Below, one piece after another: positions 10,928-21,956 of a stretch of DNA of 64,000 nucleotides. Under the pieces are notes generated by a model, which did no database searches, was not told the origin of the DNA, and saw nothing but the letters and a program-made list of their open reading frames with translations. The position numbers were made by a program, and so were the translations under genes. Position 1 is the stretch's first letter, and every line of letters begins with the position of its first letter. The DNA is from Gremmenia infestans (taxonomy: Eukaryota > Ascomycota > Leotiomycetes > Helotiales > Hamatocanthoscyphaceae): positions 434,001-498,000 of the forward strand of contig JAFEVB010000002.1 in NCBI GenBank assembly GCA_032629725.1, read 5' to 3'.

Positions 10928-11102
10928 TGTGTCTGATTTGTCCTGATGTGAAGTTGGCGGGGTTGAAGTTGGGAAATATTTTTTGACAGATGTCGGAGCG
11001 GAAGAACCTTAGTGCGGCGCTAAAGAATTGTTATTAGGGAGCTTGAGGTCGAAAGACACTTCTGCTACGAACTGAGGAGATCAGAGTATCCACGCAAGAA
11101 AG
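10928..11102. promoter_or_regulatory. Short bidirectional promoter, IMP3 / RSM18
   Basis: Only 175 bp separate the start codons of IMP3 (-) and the mitochondrial S18 gene (+), so both 5' leaders and core promoters must lie here. No TATA element is obvious, as is common for housekeeping ribosome-biogenesis genes. Coupled expression of nucleolar and mitochondrial ribosome genes is an inference. Confidence 0.6.
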
Positions 11103-12000
11103 ATGGCTCCTCCACGATTACAATGCCTCAATTCGGCGAAGCAGATAACGACGAAGATTCCATGTCTGCGTGCAGGATTCTCCACTTCTCGAATCGCGCA
11201 GGCTGGTACTTGGACCTCCAGCTACCTCTTTGAGCAACATCTAACATCGTATAGAAGAAGGCCCGCAGCGCCCCGAGTCCCGCAGCCTCCTCGACTCTAT
11301 AGGTGATCCAGCGCCTTCTCGAACAAGTCAATTTGGAGGAAATTCGAACATCCGCCCCCCAACAAAGTATCAAGGAGTGCAGCTTCCTAACCGCATGAAC
11401 TTTCAACGCCCTCCTCCTGCCCAGAACTTCAAAGCAAACCAGGCTATTCTAAATTTGACCCAAAAACACCTTTTCGATGACCGGCGTAATGCTACCAACC
11501 ATAAAGCGGACGCTGTGGCGGACGTGAAAGATTCTGAACGGGCAAGCAAGTTTACCAAGCTGATTACACGGAGGTGGAAGACTGGGGATGTGTATGCGCC
11601 GCATGATCTGAGTGAGGTGGAGATGACAAAGTGGAAAAGAAGGAGCTATCCTACTCATGATGTTTTCGATATCCTGGATATGAATCCGTTGGATCATTAT
11701 CGGGTATGTTTCACCTGGACGTATAAAACGTGTAGATTAGTTGTGCAAACCAATACTGACGAGATGTAGAACTTCTCAATGATGTCAGAATACATGACGG
11801 ATATGGGACGAATCAAGCATTCGAGGGAGACCGGCTTACGACCCGTAAATCAGAGGAGAATTGCCAAGGCTATCAGGAGGAGTATTGGGATTGGATTGAT
11901 GCCCAGTGTGCATAAACATCCAGAGATTCTGCAAAAGTTTCTTAGCAGACAGCTGGCGTTGGGTAAGGGGAGAGTGTATGGAGGCACTCGTCCTTTGTGA
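11103..12000 (+). CDS. RSM18: Mitochondrial small-subunit ribosomal protein bS18m
   Basis: Three exons that join cleanly: 11103-11205, 11303-11703 and 11770-12000. Start MAPPRLQCLNSAKQ has a basic, Ser-rich presequence (CLRAGFSTSRIAQA) suited to mitochondrial import. The body carries NRMNFQRPPPAQNF, then GDVYAPHDLSEVEMTKWKRR and the S18 core after the last intron (ITDMGRIK-like: YMTDMGRIKHSRETGLRPVN, QRRIAKAIRRSIGIGLMPSVH). Ends GKGRVYGGTRPL. About 244 aa, longer than bacterial S18 because of N- and C-terminal mitochondrial extensions, as usual in fungi. Role: part of the platform of the mitoribosomal 37S subunit. Head-to-head with IMP3. Confidence 0.93.
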
Positions 12001-12482
12001 AGCAGTGAGAGGGCGGGCTATGATGTGTGTATTATACTTGTATAAAGCTGCTGCTAGGTTTTTGACGCTGTTTGAGAATCGTGAATGGTATTGATTCTTG
12101 ACATATCTTTTTCTTCTTTCATCCCATAACCACAAGAGATAGTACATGAAATGTAAAGTATAACTTCTAAGGCACCTTCTCCAGAGCTGGTACCAGAAAA
12201 CCTAATTCCAACCTTGTATGATAAAGAATAAAACGGCTACGCTGTTTCTCTATCATGCTCATCATTCTATATCCCCAAATATTATACGCTGGTATCCATT
12301 TCCCTATGGCCCTACAGGTTTCATACAAGATGGAAGAGCATTCGGATGCAGCTTCTCAAGTGAGCCTAGTCCCGATTGAGGCAAGGCCAAAAACCCCATC
12401 GCAGCCTTGTCACCTAAACCCTCATGATATATTTTACAGTACTCGGGCTACTCAGGCCAACGCAGCCAGATATCTAGACAAC
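12001..12482. other. Intergenic upstream of PRP6
   Basis: Holds the 3' flank of RSM18 and the 5' leader of PRP6. An in-frame open stretch from 12255 upstream of the PRP6 ATG has no homology features and is read as leader. Confidence 0.5.
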
Positions 12483-15428
12483 ATGGCCGGACGACGAGAT
12501 TTCTTGAACCAACCTGCGCCCGAGAACTACGTTGCCGGTCTCGGTCGTGGTGCGACTGGATTCACGACACGCTCTGATCTTGGCCCCGCGCGTGAAGGCC
12601 CAAGTGAAGACCAGATCAAAGAAGCTCTCGCAAAGCGCGCCGCACAGCTTGGAGCAGCGGCACCTACAGCCTACGGGGCTCCCGAGAAGAAAGAAGAAGA
12701 AGAGGGCGACGATGAGCGATTTCAAGATCCAGAGAACGAGGTCGGACTGTTCGCTGGCGGGGCATATGACAAGGACGATGACGAGGCGGATAGAATTTAC
12801 CAGGAGGTAGATGAGAAAATGGATAGGCGGCGCAAGGCAAGAAGGTTGGTCTCCCCATTATTTACCCCCTCCCCCCCCTCCGTCGCTGCAGATGGTTTAT
12901 CAAATATGCAAATAGTTGAGCAGATTACCGACCATTATACGTACAGGGAAGCACGCGAGAAAGCCGAACAAGAAGAATACGAGCGGAATAACCCTAAAAT
13001 TCAACAACAGTTCGCGGATTTGAAACGAGCGCTGGGAACGGTTAGCGATGAAGACTGGGCGAATCTACCGGAGGTTGGAGACTTGACTGGCAAAAATCGA
13101 AGGAATAAGCAGGCGCTGAGACAAAGGTTCTATGCGGTGCCTGATAGCGTCATTGCTGGAGCTAGAGACTCGAGCGAGCTGGGTACAACGGTGGCTGAAG
13201 ATGGCGGTTCCGGTGGGGGGGATGGAACAGACGGAACCATGACGAACTTTGCAGATATTGGTGCAGCTAGAGACAAGGTCCTGAAGGTCAGGCTGGATCA
13301 AGCTTCGCAAGGAAGTGGAACCGACTCCGTTGCTGGAAGCGCAACCAGTATCGATCCCAAAGGTTACCTCACCAGTCTAGCCAAATCGCAAGTCAACGAG
13401 GGTGAAGCACAAGTGGGTGATGTCAAGCGTGTACGGGTTTTACTGGAGTCGGTCATTAAAACGAATCCGAAGCATGCGCCAGGTTGGATTGCTGCTGCGC
13501 GATTGGAAGAGTTGGCGGGCAAGACCGTTGCGGCTCGTAATATCATTGCGCGAGGTTGCGAATTCTGCCCTAAAAGCGAAGATGCTTGGTTGGAAAATAT
13601 ACGCCTGAACGACAACTACAATGCCAAAATCATTGCATCAAATGCTATTCAGAAGAACGACAGGTCCGTACGGTTATGGGTTGAGGCTATGAAACTCGAG
13701 TCCGAGTCCAGAGCAAAGAAAACAGTTATCAGGAAGGCTTTAGATCATATTCCGCAATCTGTTATGTTATGGAAAGAGGCTGTGAACCTCGAGGAAGATC
13801 CTGCTGATGCCCGACTTCTGCTGGCCAAAGCAACTGAGATTATTCCTCTTTCCGTTGAGCTATGGCTAGCCCTAGCAAGATTAGAATCCTCTGAGAACGC
13901 GCAAAAGGTTCTGAACAAAGCCCGAAAAGCTATCCCGACTTCCCATGAAATTTGGATCGCAGCTGCGCGACTTCAGGAGCAGATAGGGAATGCTGCGAAG
14001 GTCAATGTCATGAAGCGTGCGGTCCAGGCACTGGCAAAAGAATCTGCTATGCTGAAACGGGAGGAGTGGATCACTGAGGCCGAGAAGTGTGAAGAAGAGG
14101 GTGCTGTGTTGACCTGCGGCAACGTCATTCGGGAAACTCTCGGATGGGGCCTTGATGAGGACGATGACCGCAAGGAGATCTGGATGGAAGATGCAAAGTC
14201 AAGTATTGGCCGGGGGAATTACGAAACAGCTCGTGCAATTTATGCCTACGCGTTACGAGTTTTTGTCAATAGCAGAAAGCTTTGGCTGGCGGCCGCAGAT
14301 TTGGAAAAGAATCACGGTACGAAAGAGGCATTATGGCAGCTTCTCGAGAAGGCAGTAGAGGCTTGTCCGCAGAGCGAGGTATTGTGGATGATGCTTGCTA
14401 AGGAAAAGTGGCAAGCTGGAGAAATTGATAACGCTAGACGAGTTTTGGGCAGAGCTTTCAACCAAAATCCAAACAACGAAGACATTTGGTTAGCTGCAGT
14501 GAAGCTTGAGGCGGAGAATCAGCAACCAGACCAAGCTCGAGAATTGTTGAAGACTGCCCGACAAGAAGCACCAACAGACCGTGTATGGATGAAGAGTGTG
14601 TCTTTCGAGCGCCAAGCGGGCAATGTCGAGGCTGCGTTAGATCTTGTCAACCAAGCGTTGCAGCTCTTCCCAGCTGCCGCAAAGTTATGGATGATGAAGG
14701 GTCAAATTTACGAGGGCGAAGGGAAATTGCCTCAAGCTCGTGAAGCATATAGCACCGGTACGAAAGCATGCCCGCGATCAGTCCCGCTCTGGCTTCTGTA
14801 TTCTCGCCTTGAAGAAAGGACTGGAGCTGTTGTCAAAGCACGCAGTGTTCTCGACCGGGCAAGGCTGGCTGTTCCGAAGTCGCCAGAACTCTGGACAGAA
14901 TCTGTTCGCATCGAGCGCCGAGCCAATAATACCAGTCAAGCAAAGGTACTCATGGCGAAAGCCCTTCAAGAAGTACCCAACAGTGGTCTCCTATACACAG
15001 AATCAATCTGGCATCTCGAGCCCAGAACACAAAGAAAGCCTCGAGCATTAGAAGCCATCAAGAAAGTTGATAACGATCCCATTCTGTTCGTTACGATTGC
15101 GAGGATATTCTGGGGCGAGAGAAGACTGGAGAAGGCACAGAATTGGTTCGAGAAGGCTATTCTCCTCGACAGTGACCTTGGTGACACGTGGGCTTGGTAC
15201 TACAAATTTCTGCTGCAGCATGGCACAGAAGTAAGTTCTCCATCTTGTACGAGATTAATTGATGCCTGGACTAATGATGAATAGGAAAAACGAGCAGATG
15301 TGATATCAAAAGCTATCCTGAACGAACCGAGACACGGCGAGTTCTGGCAGGGAATTTCGAAGGACCCGAAGAATGCTGGGAAGGGCACTGAGGATATATT
15401 AAAGATTGTAGTTGGGTTACTGGAGTAA
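12483..15428 (+). CDS. PRP6: Pre-mRNA splicing factor Prp6/Prp1 (U4/U6.U5 tri-snRNP)
   Basis: Three exons: 12483-12844, 12947-15230 and 15285-15428. I place the start at 12483 (MAGRRDFLNQPAPENYVAGLGRG), the conserved PRP1 N-terminal domain; the in-frame upstream extension is unconserved. The first intron (GTTGGT...CAG) restores RRKARREAREKAEQEEYERN, and the last gives the ending EILKI-type DILKIVVGLLE. After ~280 residues the protein is an array of HAT/TPR-like helical repeats (SVELWLALARLE, SHEIWIAAARLQ, SEVLWMMLAKEKW, SRKLWLAAADLEK and more), total about 930 aa, normal for the family. Known role: bridges U5 and U4/U6 particles in the tri-snRNP in the nucleus. Intact and surely essential. 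Confidence 0.95.
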
Positions 15429-15549
15429 GTTGGAAGGCTTGGAGATTGTAAGATAATAGCCTGCGAGCTTGCTGGTTGCATTGTTCAGTAGAATTAAAAG
15501 CATTTCAAGACATTTCGGACGATGATAAGTGACGTGCCATTGTGTTGAG

Positions 15550-15577
15550 CTTGATTTCTACAAGTAGTAGAATCAAG
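15550..15577. repeat. Inverted repeat (small hairpin)
   Basis: Arms CTTGATTTCTAC and GTAGAATCAAG around an AAGTA loop pair with a single bulged T. It sits ~120 bp after the PRP6 stop and could be a 3'-end element or part of a larger palindrome. Confidence 0.6.
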
Positions 15578-15597
15578 CCAAATCGCATGATATACAG

Positions 15598-15640
15598 TAA
15601 TCGTGTCACCACTCACCCTATGTGAGTGGCGACACGATTA
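15598..15640. repeat. Near-perfect 19-bp inverted repeat
   Basis: Left arm TAATCGTGTCACCACTCAC (15598-15616) and right arm GTGAGTGGCGACACGATTA (15622-15640) are complementary apart from one T/C difference, with a 5-nt CCTAT loop. It lies 160 bp upstream of the SDR start and 170 bp after PRP6. It could be a palindromic binding site or the core of a tiny foldback element. Confidence 0.8.
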
Positions 15641-15662
15641 TGGACGGACAGAATATGTTCGC

Positions 15663-15686
15663 AGATCTGTAGATCTGTAGATCTGT
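15663..15686. repeat. Three tandem copies of AGATCTGT
   Basis: Exact 8-bp unit repeated three times, followed by looser GGAATTGTGGATTTGT text. It sits just upstream of the TATA-like element of the SDR gene, so it could be a cis-regulatory cluster or simple slippage. Confidence 0.8.
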
Positions 15687-15742
15687 GGAATTGTGGATTT
15701 GTCAGATCCCGCTCAACCTTATTACTAATGAGTTGCAAGTTG

Positions 15743-15750
15743 GTATATAT
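15743..15750 (+). promoter_or_regulatory. TATA-like element of the SDR gene
   Basis: TATATATA about 50 bp before the ATG at 15800. The position is plausible for a fungal core promoter; assignment by motif and spacing only. Confidence 0.4.
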
Positions 15751-15799
15751 AGGCATCTAATACTTTCTAACAATTTTAATTTCGAAAACAACACTGAAT

Positions 15800-17012
15800 A
15801 TGGCTCCTCCCAAGATCTTCATCACCGGTGCAGTAAGTGTTTATACTCCACCCCACTCGTACCACAAAACACAATCTAAATACACTTGATTGATGTACCT
15901 CCAGACAGGATACGTAGGCGGTGATGTCCTCCACACCCTGCTACAATCCCACCCTACCTGGGAAACCAATATCACATGTCTCTACCGCACACCCTCCTCA
16001 ATCAACAATCTCATTACTACCTACCCCGCTATCAAAACCATCCAGGGAACCCTCGAGTCAGCCCAAATCCTCGAAGATGAAGCCGCCAAAGCAGACATAG
16101 TCCTCCATTTCGCTTCTTCTGATCACGTGCCCGCCGCTGAAGCTATCAAGGCTGGATTACTGAGAGGGCAAGGGGGAACTTGGATCCATACTAGTGGAAC
16201 GGATTTACTCCTCAACCCAAAGCTATTGAAGGGAGGAAGAGATATCGAGCCGAAAGAGATTAAAGTCTTTGATGATTGGGAGCACCTTGACGAAGTCATC
16301 TCGTTTCCTGGTAAGAACCCCTCTTCCCCTTCACTTCACATCCACATCCTCCTTTTCCCAGGAAAACATGAACACCTAATTAACGGTAATAGCCGAACAT
16401 TCCCACCGCCCAGTCGACAAAGTAGTCCTCTCCATCTCCGGCTCCAACCCCGACACAAACATCAAAACCGCCATCGTCTGCCCCCCGACCATCTTCGGGC
16501 ATGGCCGCGGCACATCCTCGCAGCGCTCAGCGCAAATTCCCGGGCTCGCAGCACTGACACTAGATCTTGGCACCGAGGTTCGCATCCCAGGGGGCGACAA
16601 GGCGTTCTGGAATAATATCCATATCTTCGATCTCTCGCGCCTCTACCTCATGCTTATCGATGCCGCTGCCGGTGCTAGCGGGGGAGAGGGAAAGGGGGCC
16701 AGTTGGGGACAAAAGGGGTATTATTTTGCGGAGAACGGCGTGCATTATTGGCAGGAGGTTGCAACGTGGATTGCGGATGAGGCGAAGGTGCAGGGCGTGT
16801 TGACGCAGGGGAAGGTGCAGGGGGTGACGGGAAGTGATGAGGAGGTTTTTAGGTATGTGTATTCAGCGGGTGGGAACTTGGGGGCGTGTTGTAGGAGTTT
16901 TAGGGCCGGGGAGTTGTTGGGTTGGAAGCCGACAATCAAGTGGTCTAGGGAGGAGGTTGTGGATATTGTGAGGGTTGAGGCGGAGCGCAAGGGGCTTGTG
17001 AAGGGGAATTAG
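15800..17012 (+). CDS. NAD(P)-dependent extended SDR / epimerase-like oxidoreductase
   Basis: Three exons: 15800-15832, 15905-16310 and 16393-17012. The tiny first exon encodes MAPPKIFITGA, and splicing completes the nucleotide-binding glycine motif TGATGYVGG. Later pieces fit the extended SDR fold: ADIVLHFASSDH (β4 region), TWIHTSGTDLL, AIVCPPTIFGHGRGTSSQRS (the substrate-side PxxxYG-like segment), NNIHIFDLSRLYLMLID and GWKPTIKWSREEVVDIV. About 352 aa. The classic Tyr-xxx-Lys pair is not evident, so it is an atypical member. Cytosolic; substrate unknown (sugar nucleotides, aldehydes or flavonoid-like carbonyls are handled by relatives). Intact. Confidence 0.85.
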
Positions 17013-17643
17013 ATAGTTGTTCTTGAGGCATCCAAATGTGGCATTGGGTAGTGGTCTTGGGTAAGTTGGTGCTAAAATCGACCTCGCGAAGACATCACAG
17101 TCAAGTGGGGTTGATGCCAACTCGACTGGATTAGCTGCTATTTACTATGAAGAATAAAAGGGCATCGGGTGTTCAATTGCTTTCTGGGGCGAGCGGTACT
17201 ATGCACGCAACGTTCCTGTGCCATCTTACTTTTGATTAGAAGAATGTTGACATTTTGCCCTGCACCTGTCGTATGCCGCCAAAACTTTTCCTCATCATAG
17301 AGTTGGTGAAAGAGTTGGGGTACCGACAGGCGCAGGGAATAGTCAGCGCCTGCTTTCCGAGCATACCTTGAGTTCGTGTTTCGAATGAAAAGGGGTCCGA
17401 AGCGGGGCTCAGGTCAAATGCACAGGCCGAGGACGAGTACTAGGGAGTCACTATGGAAGAACAGGAAATGGCTTTAGTGTATTGATTTGTCTAAGGCAAA
17501 GAGCACGAAGCCTGGATGCGGGAGCTCATAATTCATGAGAGCGAGTGCGGTGCAATTGCCAACAATAAGAGCGCAACAACAAGGAATCAAGTCCACTTCA
17601 AACATGATGAGCGTCTTAAGCTGACAAAACACCACTCCCATCT
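17013..17643. other. Intergenic, convergent flanks
   Basis: Between the SDR gene (+) and the 2EXR-like gene (-). No supportable ORF. Confidence 0.5.
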
Positions 17644-18625
17644 TTAAACTATGTCAGTCATCATGGAGGAAAGATGGCGGGTCCGGCGTTTCAGTAGTGT
17701 CTCCATATGCCGGGATATATATCTGCGGAAGAACGTCCAAACCGGACTTGAATTCCTCTCCTTCAGCAATAGCTTCCATTTCTCTCGAATATTAGCTTTA
17801 TCGTCCTCGATTACTTGCCGAAAAAGCTCGGAAAACCATAGTCCCGGTGGCAGAGATATACTGAGGATCAAGGTTTGCAACGACGGAAATAAAGTGAGAG
17901 GACTTGCGAAGTCATTACTTCTCATGTAAGGCGGATTTCTCTCACGAGCATCCCAATAACCGAGCAACTCTAATTTCACCACCTTGCGCAAAAGATTTGG
18001 CGAGTAAACATTGATCTGATCCACCCAACCCTTCTCCAATGGCAAAGTAGAGCATAAGGCAGTGTCGAATCGTCCAATACAGAGCGGCATTCTCACCTCA
18101 AAAGTGCTGCACCACCCAACATTCTTGGGAGGTTGAGGTTGCGAATCGGCACGACTTCATAATATCCTCTTGTGTCTTCTCGACTCTCGCGGTTGATTGA
18201 GAGCGTGATAGGTAAAAACCTCTTAAAGGAGTTCGATTTGCTCCATTGAATTCTACGTGGACGTTGACTATCGGGAATACGAAACCATTGGCATGGAAAG
18301 TCAAAGTGTCTAGCATTGTTTTCTCTGAGGTCGATGTGGCGGGCCTTTGGAAAAGTGAATCTCCAAGTGCTGAGGCGGTTTTCGATTGTGAGCTTCGGGA
18401 ACAGCGTGAAGGCTTGAAGGTCGTTGCTATGCTGGAGGTATAAGCTTTGCTCGCAGTCTGGAAGCTCGCTGGCGAAGACGTTGAGAAGTTCCATGTCGTC
18501 GAACATCGTGGGAGATGCTATGGCAAAGTCAGTCTTAAGACCCTCGAGGAATACTGGAAGATGAACTCACGCGTTGAGGGTTGAGAGTCAATGGTGACTG
18601 GATCAAGAGAGCTCTGGTCTGACAT
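17644..18625 (-). pseudogene. 2EXR-domain protein with an apparent frameshift
   Basis: Start at 18625 (MSDQSSLDPVTIDSQPST), a small first exon with GTGAGT donor and CATAG acceptor, then SPTMFDDMELLNVF. The 2EXR signature is clear: FTLFPKLTIENRLSTWRFTF followed by ARHIDLR, which normally reads F-x-F-x-x-L-P-x-E-x-R-x-x-I-W. The frame ends at LLRstop near 18093, yet the next frame opens at once with RMPLCIGRFDTALCSTLPL, the family's usual P-L-hydrophobic-x-x-x-x-D-T block, and continues to 17644. No intron fits between them, so a one-base indel is the simplest reading. Either a young pseudogene or a sequencing error. Family function unknown; the genes are abundant in leotiomycetes and sordariomycetes. 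Confidence 0.6.
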
Positions 18626-19947
18626 TCTTGGATTGCGCTTACCGTAGAACTGGACTCGTGAATAAGAGATGGACACGATGGAGTGAAATATCAACAAGCA
18701 GATTCAAAGTGAACGCTTTGGATACTAGGCGGAGTCAGTTCTGTCCACATGATACTTTTATATAAAGCACGGAGTACACATCTCGATTCTCAGACCCCTT
18801 CTCGTCAGAAACAGCAGCCATGTTCTCTGTTAAGTTTGAAGTATAGATATCAAAGGAATCTGAAGGCTAAATTGGAATGCAATTGAATGGAAAGTTGGGC
18901 CTCGCTAAAAGTGCCCAGCTGCAGTGCTTCCAGGTAATGAACAATAAAAGTGAGATATAACTAAATTCACTGTTAATCTTATCAGAGAACTTAGGATACA
19001 ATTGAATTAACTACTATAGAGGGACTATTGTGCTGAATGCAGACTACCAAGAGCAGGAATAGAGGAAGGGAGTGCAAGAGGTCCTAAGAAGGTGGAGGTG
19101 AAGTGTATGTATAGACCTGCTTTCTCTTCCCTAGAGAAAGAAGGAGTGAAGAAGCCAGTCCGCGGATGTTCGCTTGGATTGGATAAATTAACGCTGAAAA
19201 GAAATGCCTCAATTACTCTGTACTTTCTTGTGTAACTATAACCTTCCGTTTGCCGGGGTGAACAATCAAGTATATTTATAATATTTTCCGAGAGTATGTG
19301 CCCGGTTGTATTTCTTTGTCATTCCCGTGTATATTAAGTAAAGGTTTTATCATCTCGACTTGCGTTAGATCCTAGTTCTGAAGGAATAGCAGCTGCACAT
19401 CGATTCCAGGAATTGCCTAAGGTACTAGAAAGTCACATTATGATAACATACGTTATAAGTTCACCGCTTCGCGCTTGTAAGATGTGTACTTAACCTTTGT
19501 TTTTAGCAACTTACATCTCACATCTATACTAGAAATGTATTACTCTTATTATAGTTAGTAAAAGGCTAAATTGCACTAGAATATCCAAAAGAGGTTAGCA
19601 TCTCACTAGCGCAAAAAGTGTGACCGTAACCTTACAATTTATAATTTATTATGCACTGGTGTGTCTACATCAAATTTCTCAAATACTGCAGGTGTACCTA
19701 ACAGAATCTGAGGTAACACAATGCTTCCCCTCCCTCCCCGCGTTCTTTGCTCGTCTTTTTGCCATTCAAGGTTGGTATTACGACCTCCTTGTCTTCCTAC
19801 TAATAGTATCATCCTTCAATCAATCTGCCCTTTCTTTCAAGTATTGCGTTCACGTACGTCGCATTTACTACTCATCTTCAAGAATCTTTCCAGTCCTGCA
19901 GGATTCAGATACCTAAATCATCTTGTGTATCAATTCACACGCCAGTC
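18626..19947. other. AT-rich intergenic stretch
   Basis: 1.3 kb with no motif-bearing ORF. The AT-rich text from about 18,900 to 19,640 resembles decayed DNA and precedes two broken genes. Confidence 0.45.
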
Positions 19948-21956
19948 ATGTTTACATACTATCTCTTTAGTACCATCTTATCCTTGGTGAGCAAATCTCC
20001 TAACAACTTATTGATGAATTCTTGACTAAAATGGGTTGCTTCTGTTTTGCTAGGCTCTCTTTGCTCTTTACTACCTGCTTGCTTTGCACCCTCTGAAGAG
20101 CTATCCAGGCCCATTTGTGGCCAAGCTTACAGATGGGTATGGTGGCTACTATGCTGTCAAAAGCGACTTCATCTTGCTACCTATCAGGACCATCTTAAAT
20201 ACGGTACGTTTACTAGTGCTTTCCGATAAAATACCTCGAGAATCATCAACTCATGTCAAACAGGTTCTGTCTTTAGACAAGCTCCCAAGCGTCTAGTCTT
20301 CAACACCTCGACAGCTTTGCGTGGTAAGGAGATGCACTTCTTCTCCCTTCCAAGCTGAAGCGTTTAGTGTTAACGACAACTCGCACAGCTATCTACCTTA
20401 ACCAGGAAATCAATAAAGCCCATATCTACAAACACACACAATTTAATCCACAAATAAACATATTCGGTACGTTAGACAAGGAGCGCCACCAACAAAAACG
20501 AAAAGTCTACGGAAAAGTTCTTTCGGAGCGCTCGTTGCGCAGCTTCGAACCCACCATGAGCCTCGAGATTGACATCTTTTTACGCCACTTGTTAAACATC
20601 AACTATAAACATGTCACCCTTATGTGAGCGCCTCACGACGGACATTGCCGGCCAGCTGGCCTTCGGACAGCAGCTCAATACGCAGGTGGAGGCCACAAAT
20701 AGGATTTTCCCTCGCGCCATGATATCCATGAATGGTCTGGTTAATGTTTTCAGTAAGTGTATTCGTTTTCACCTCGCTGATTCGTCCTCTCACTACTTGA
20801 AGCCGGCTACAAAGTGATAGTCCTCATCGTCTTTCGACACCTTCTGCGTGAGTAAGCCAACTGACTGATATGCAGTGGCTTGGCCAACCATCTCAATGAC
20901 ATGGCCACTCCTTCAGAAGCTCAATAAGAAAAATGGCAAGTCGTTTTCCAAGGCGATACAAAGTATAGTACAGAGCCGCATGGCCATTCCTGGGGATGCA
21001 AAGCATGACTTCTACTCCATTGTGGCGGGAGACGTTGGCCCGGGTGCGGATGGTCTCAGGCGTAGTGAGTTATGGGCCGACGCTGTATTTTTCCTTCCAG
21101 CAGGTGAGTTATATTTTAATTTCCTGGTCTCTAACATACTTAAACCCTGGGAAATGTCCGCATGTGTAATGGTAGTGTCCTCAAGATTAAGCATTCCTTC
21201 GAATGACAAACTACCAGTGTTCCCTTTTTACTGACATTTGATATGCTTGCAGGTGGCACCACTCTCTCGGCGGCCCTTAGTGCCATCTTCTTCTATTTGT
21301 CACGGCACCCAGATGCCTACTCTAGGCTTGCCACCGAGATCCGCACAACTTTCTCCACGAATCTTGACATCAAAAGCGGACCTCAGCTCTCTGGATGTAA
21401 ATACCTCCGCGCCGCAATCGACGAGACTCTGAGGATCGCGCCACCCTTTGTTGGTACTTTCTGGCGTGAGCCTTATTCTGACTACACTCAAGCTTTCGTG
21501 GTAGATGGGCACGTGATACCCCGTGGCACTCTGGTCGGCGTAAATCCCTATTGCGTAATGCATAACGAAGCCTACTTTCCAGAACCTTTTGCATTCCGCC
21601 CCGAGCGGTGGCTAGGACCCGAGGACGGAACTCCTGGAATTTTAGAAGAGGAGAAGGCGAGGGCCGCAATGCGAGCGGCCTTTGCGCCTTTTGCCCTTGG
21701 AGATACGGGGTGTCTGCGCAAGGCAATGGCGTACCACTAGATGAGTCTGGTTGTGGCTAAGACTCTATGGTACTTTGATTTCGAGAGGGCCCTAGGAGAA
21801 GCCGGCAAGCTTGGAGAAGGACAGCCAGGGCGGACAGATGGAAGGAATAGAGTGGAGGAGCACCAGCTGTTTGATCTTGCAGTAGCGGATCACGAGGGTC
21901 CAAATCTTGTTTTTGCTCCAAGGGGGAACCATTGGAAAGAGTTGAAAGTCCAATGA
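19948..21956 (+). pseudogene. Cytochrome P450, inactivated
   Basis: Spliced reading starts MFTYYLFSTILSL with an N-terminal anchor, then the proline-rich hinge HPLKSYPGPFVAKLTDG. A one-base loss near 20168 shifts the frame: AVKSDF must jump to LHLATYQDHLKYG. Later exons read RQAPKRLVFNTSTALR, the C-helix region HQQKRKVYGKVLS, FGQQLNTQVEA, an I-helix (AGGTTLSAALSAIFFYL), the ExxR (ETLRIAPP) and PERW (FRPERWLGP). The heme loop is ruined: FALGDTGCLRKAMAY lacks the Arg two before Cys and the Gly two after it (consensus FxxGxRxCxG). An in-frame TAG at 21738-21740 replaces the usual YxE after KAMA; the frame resumes with MSLVVAKTLWYFDF to 21956. Three separate defects make a functional enzyme very unlikely. 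Relatives oxidise fungal secondary metabolites or aromatic acids. Confidence 0.85.

Larger units (their letters stand above)
15429..15799. other. Structured intergenic region between PRP6 and SDR gene
   Basis: 371 bp between two plus-strand genes, with two adjacent inverted repeats, three tandem 8-mers and a TATA-like element, each listed separately. Confidence 0.6.

Noticed and set aside
12255..12482. N-terminal extension of PRP6
   Set aside because: Conserved PRP1 N-terminus begins at MAGRRDF (12483); upstream codons show no family text.
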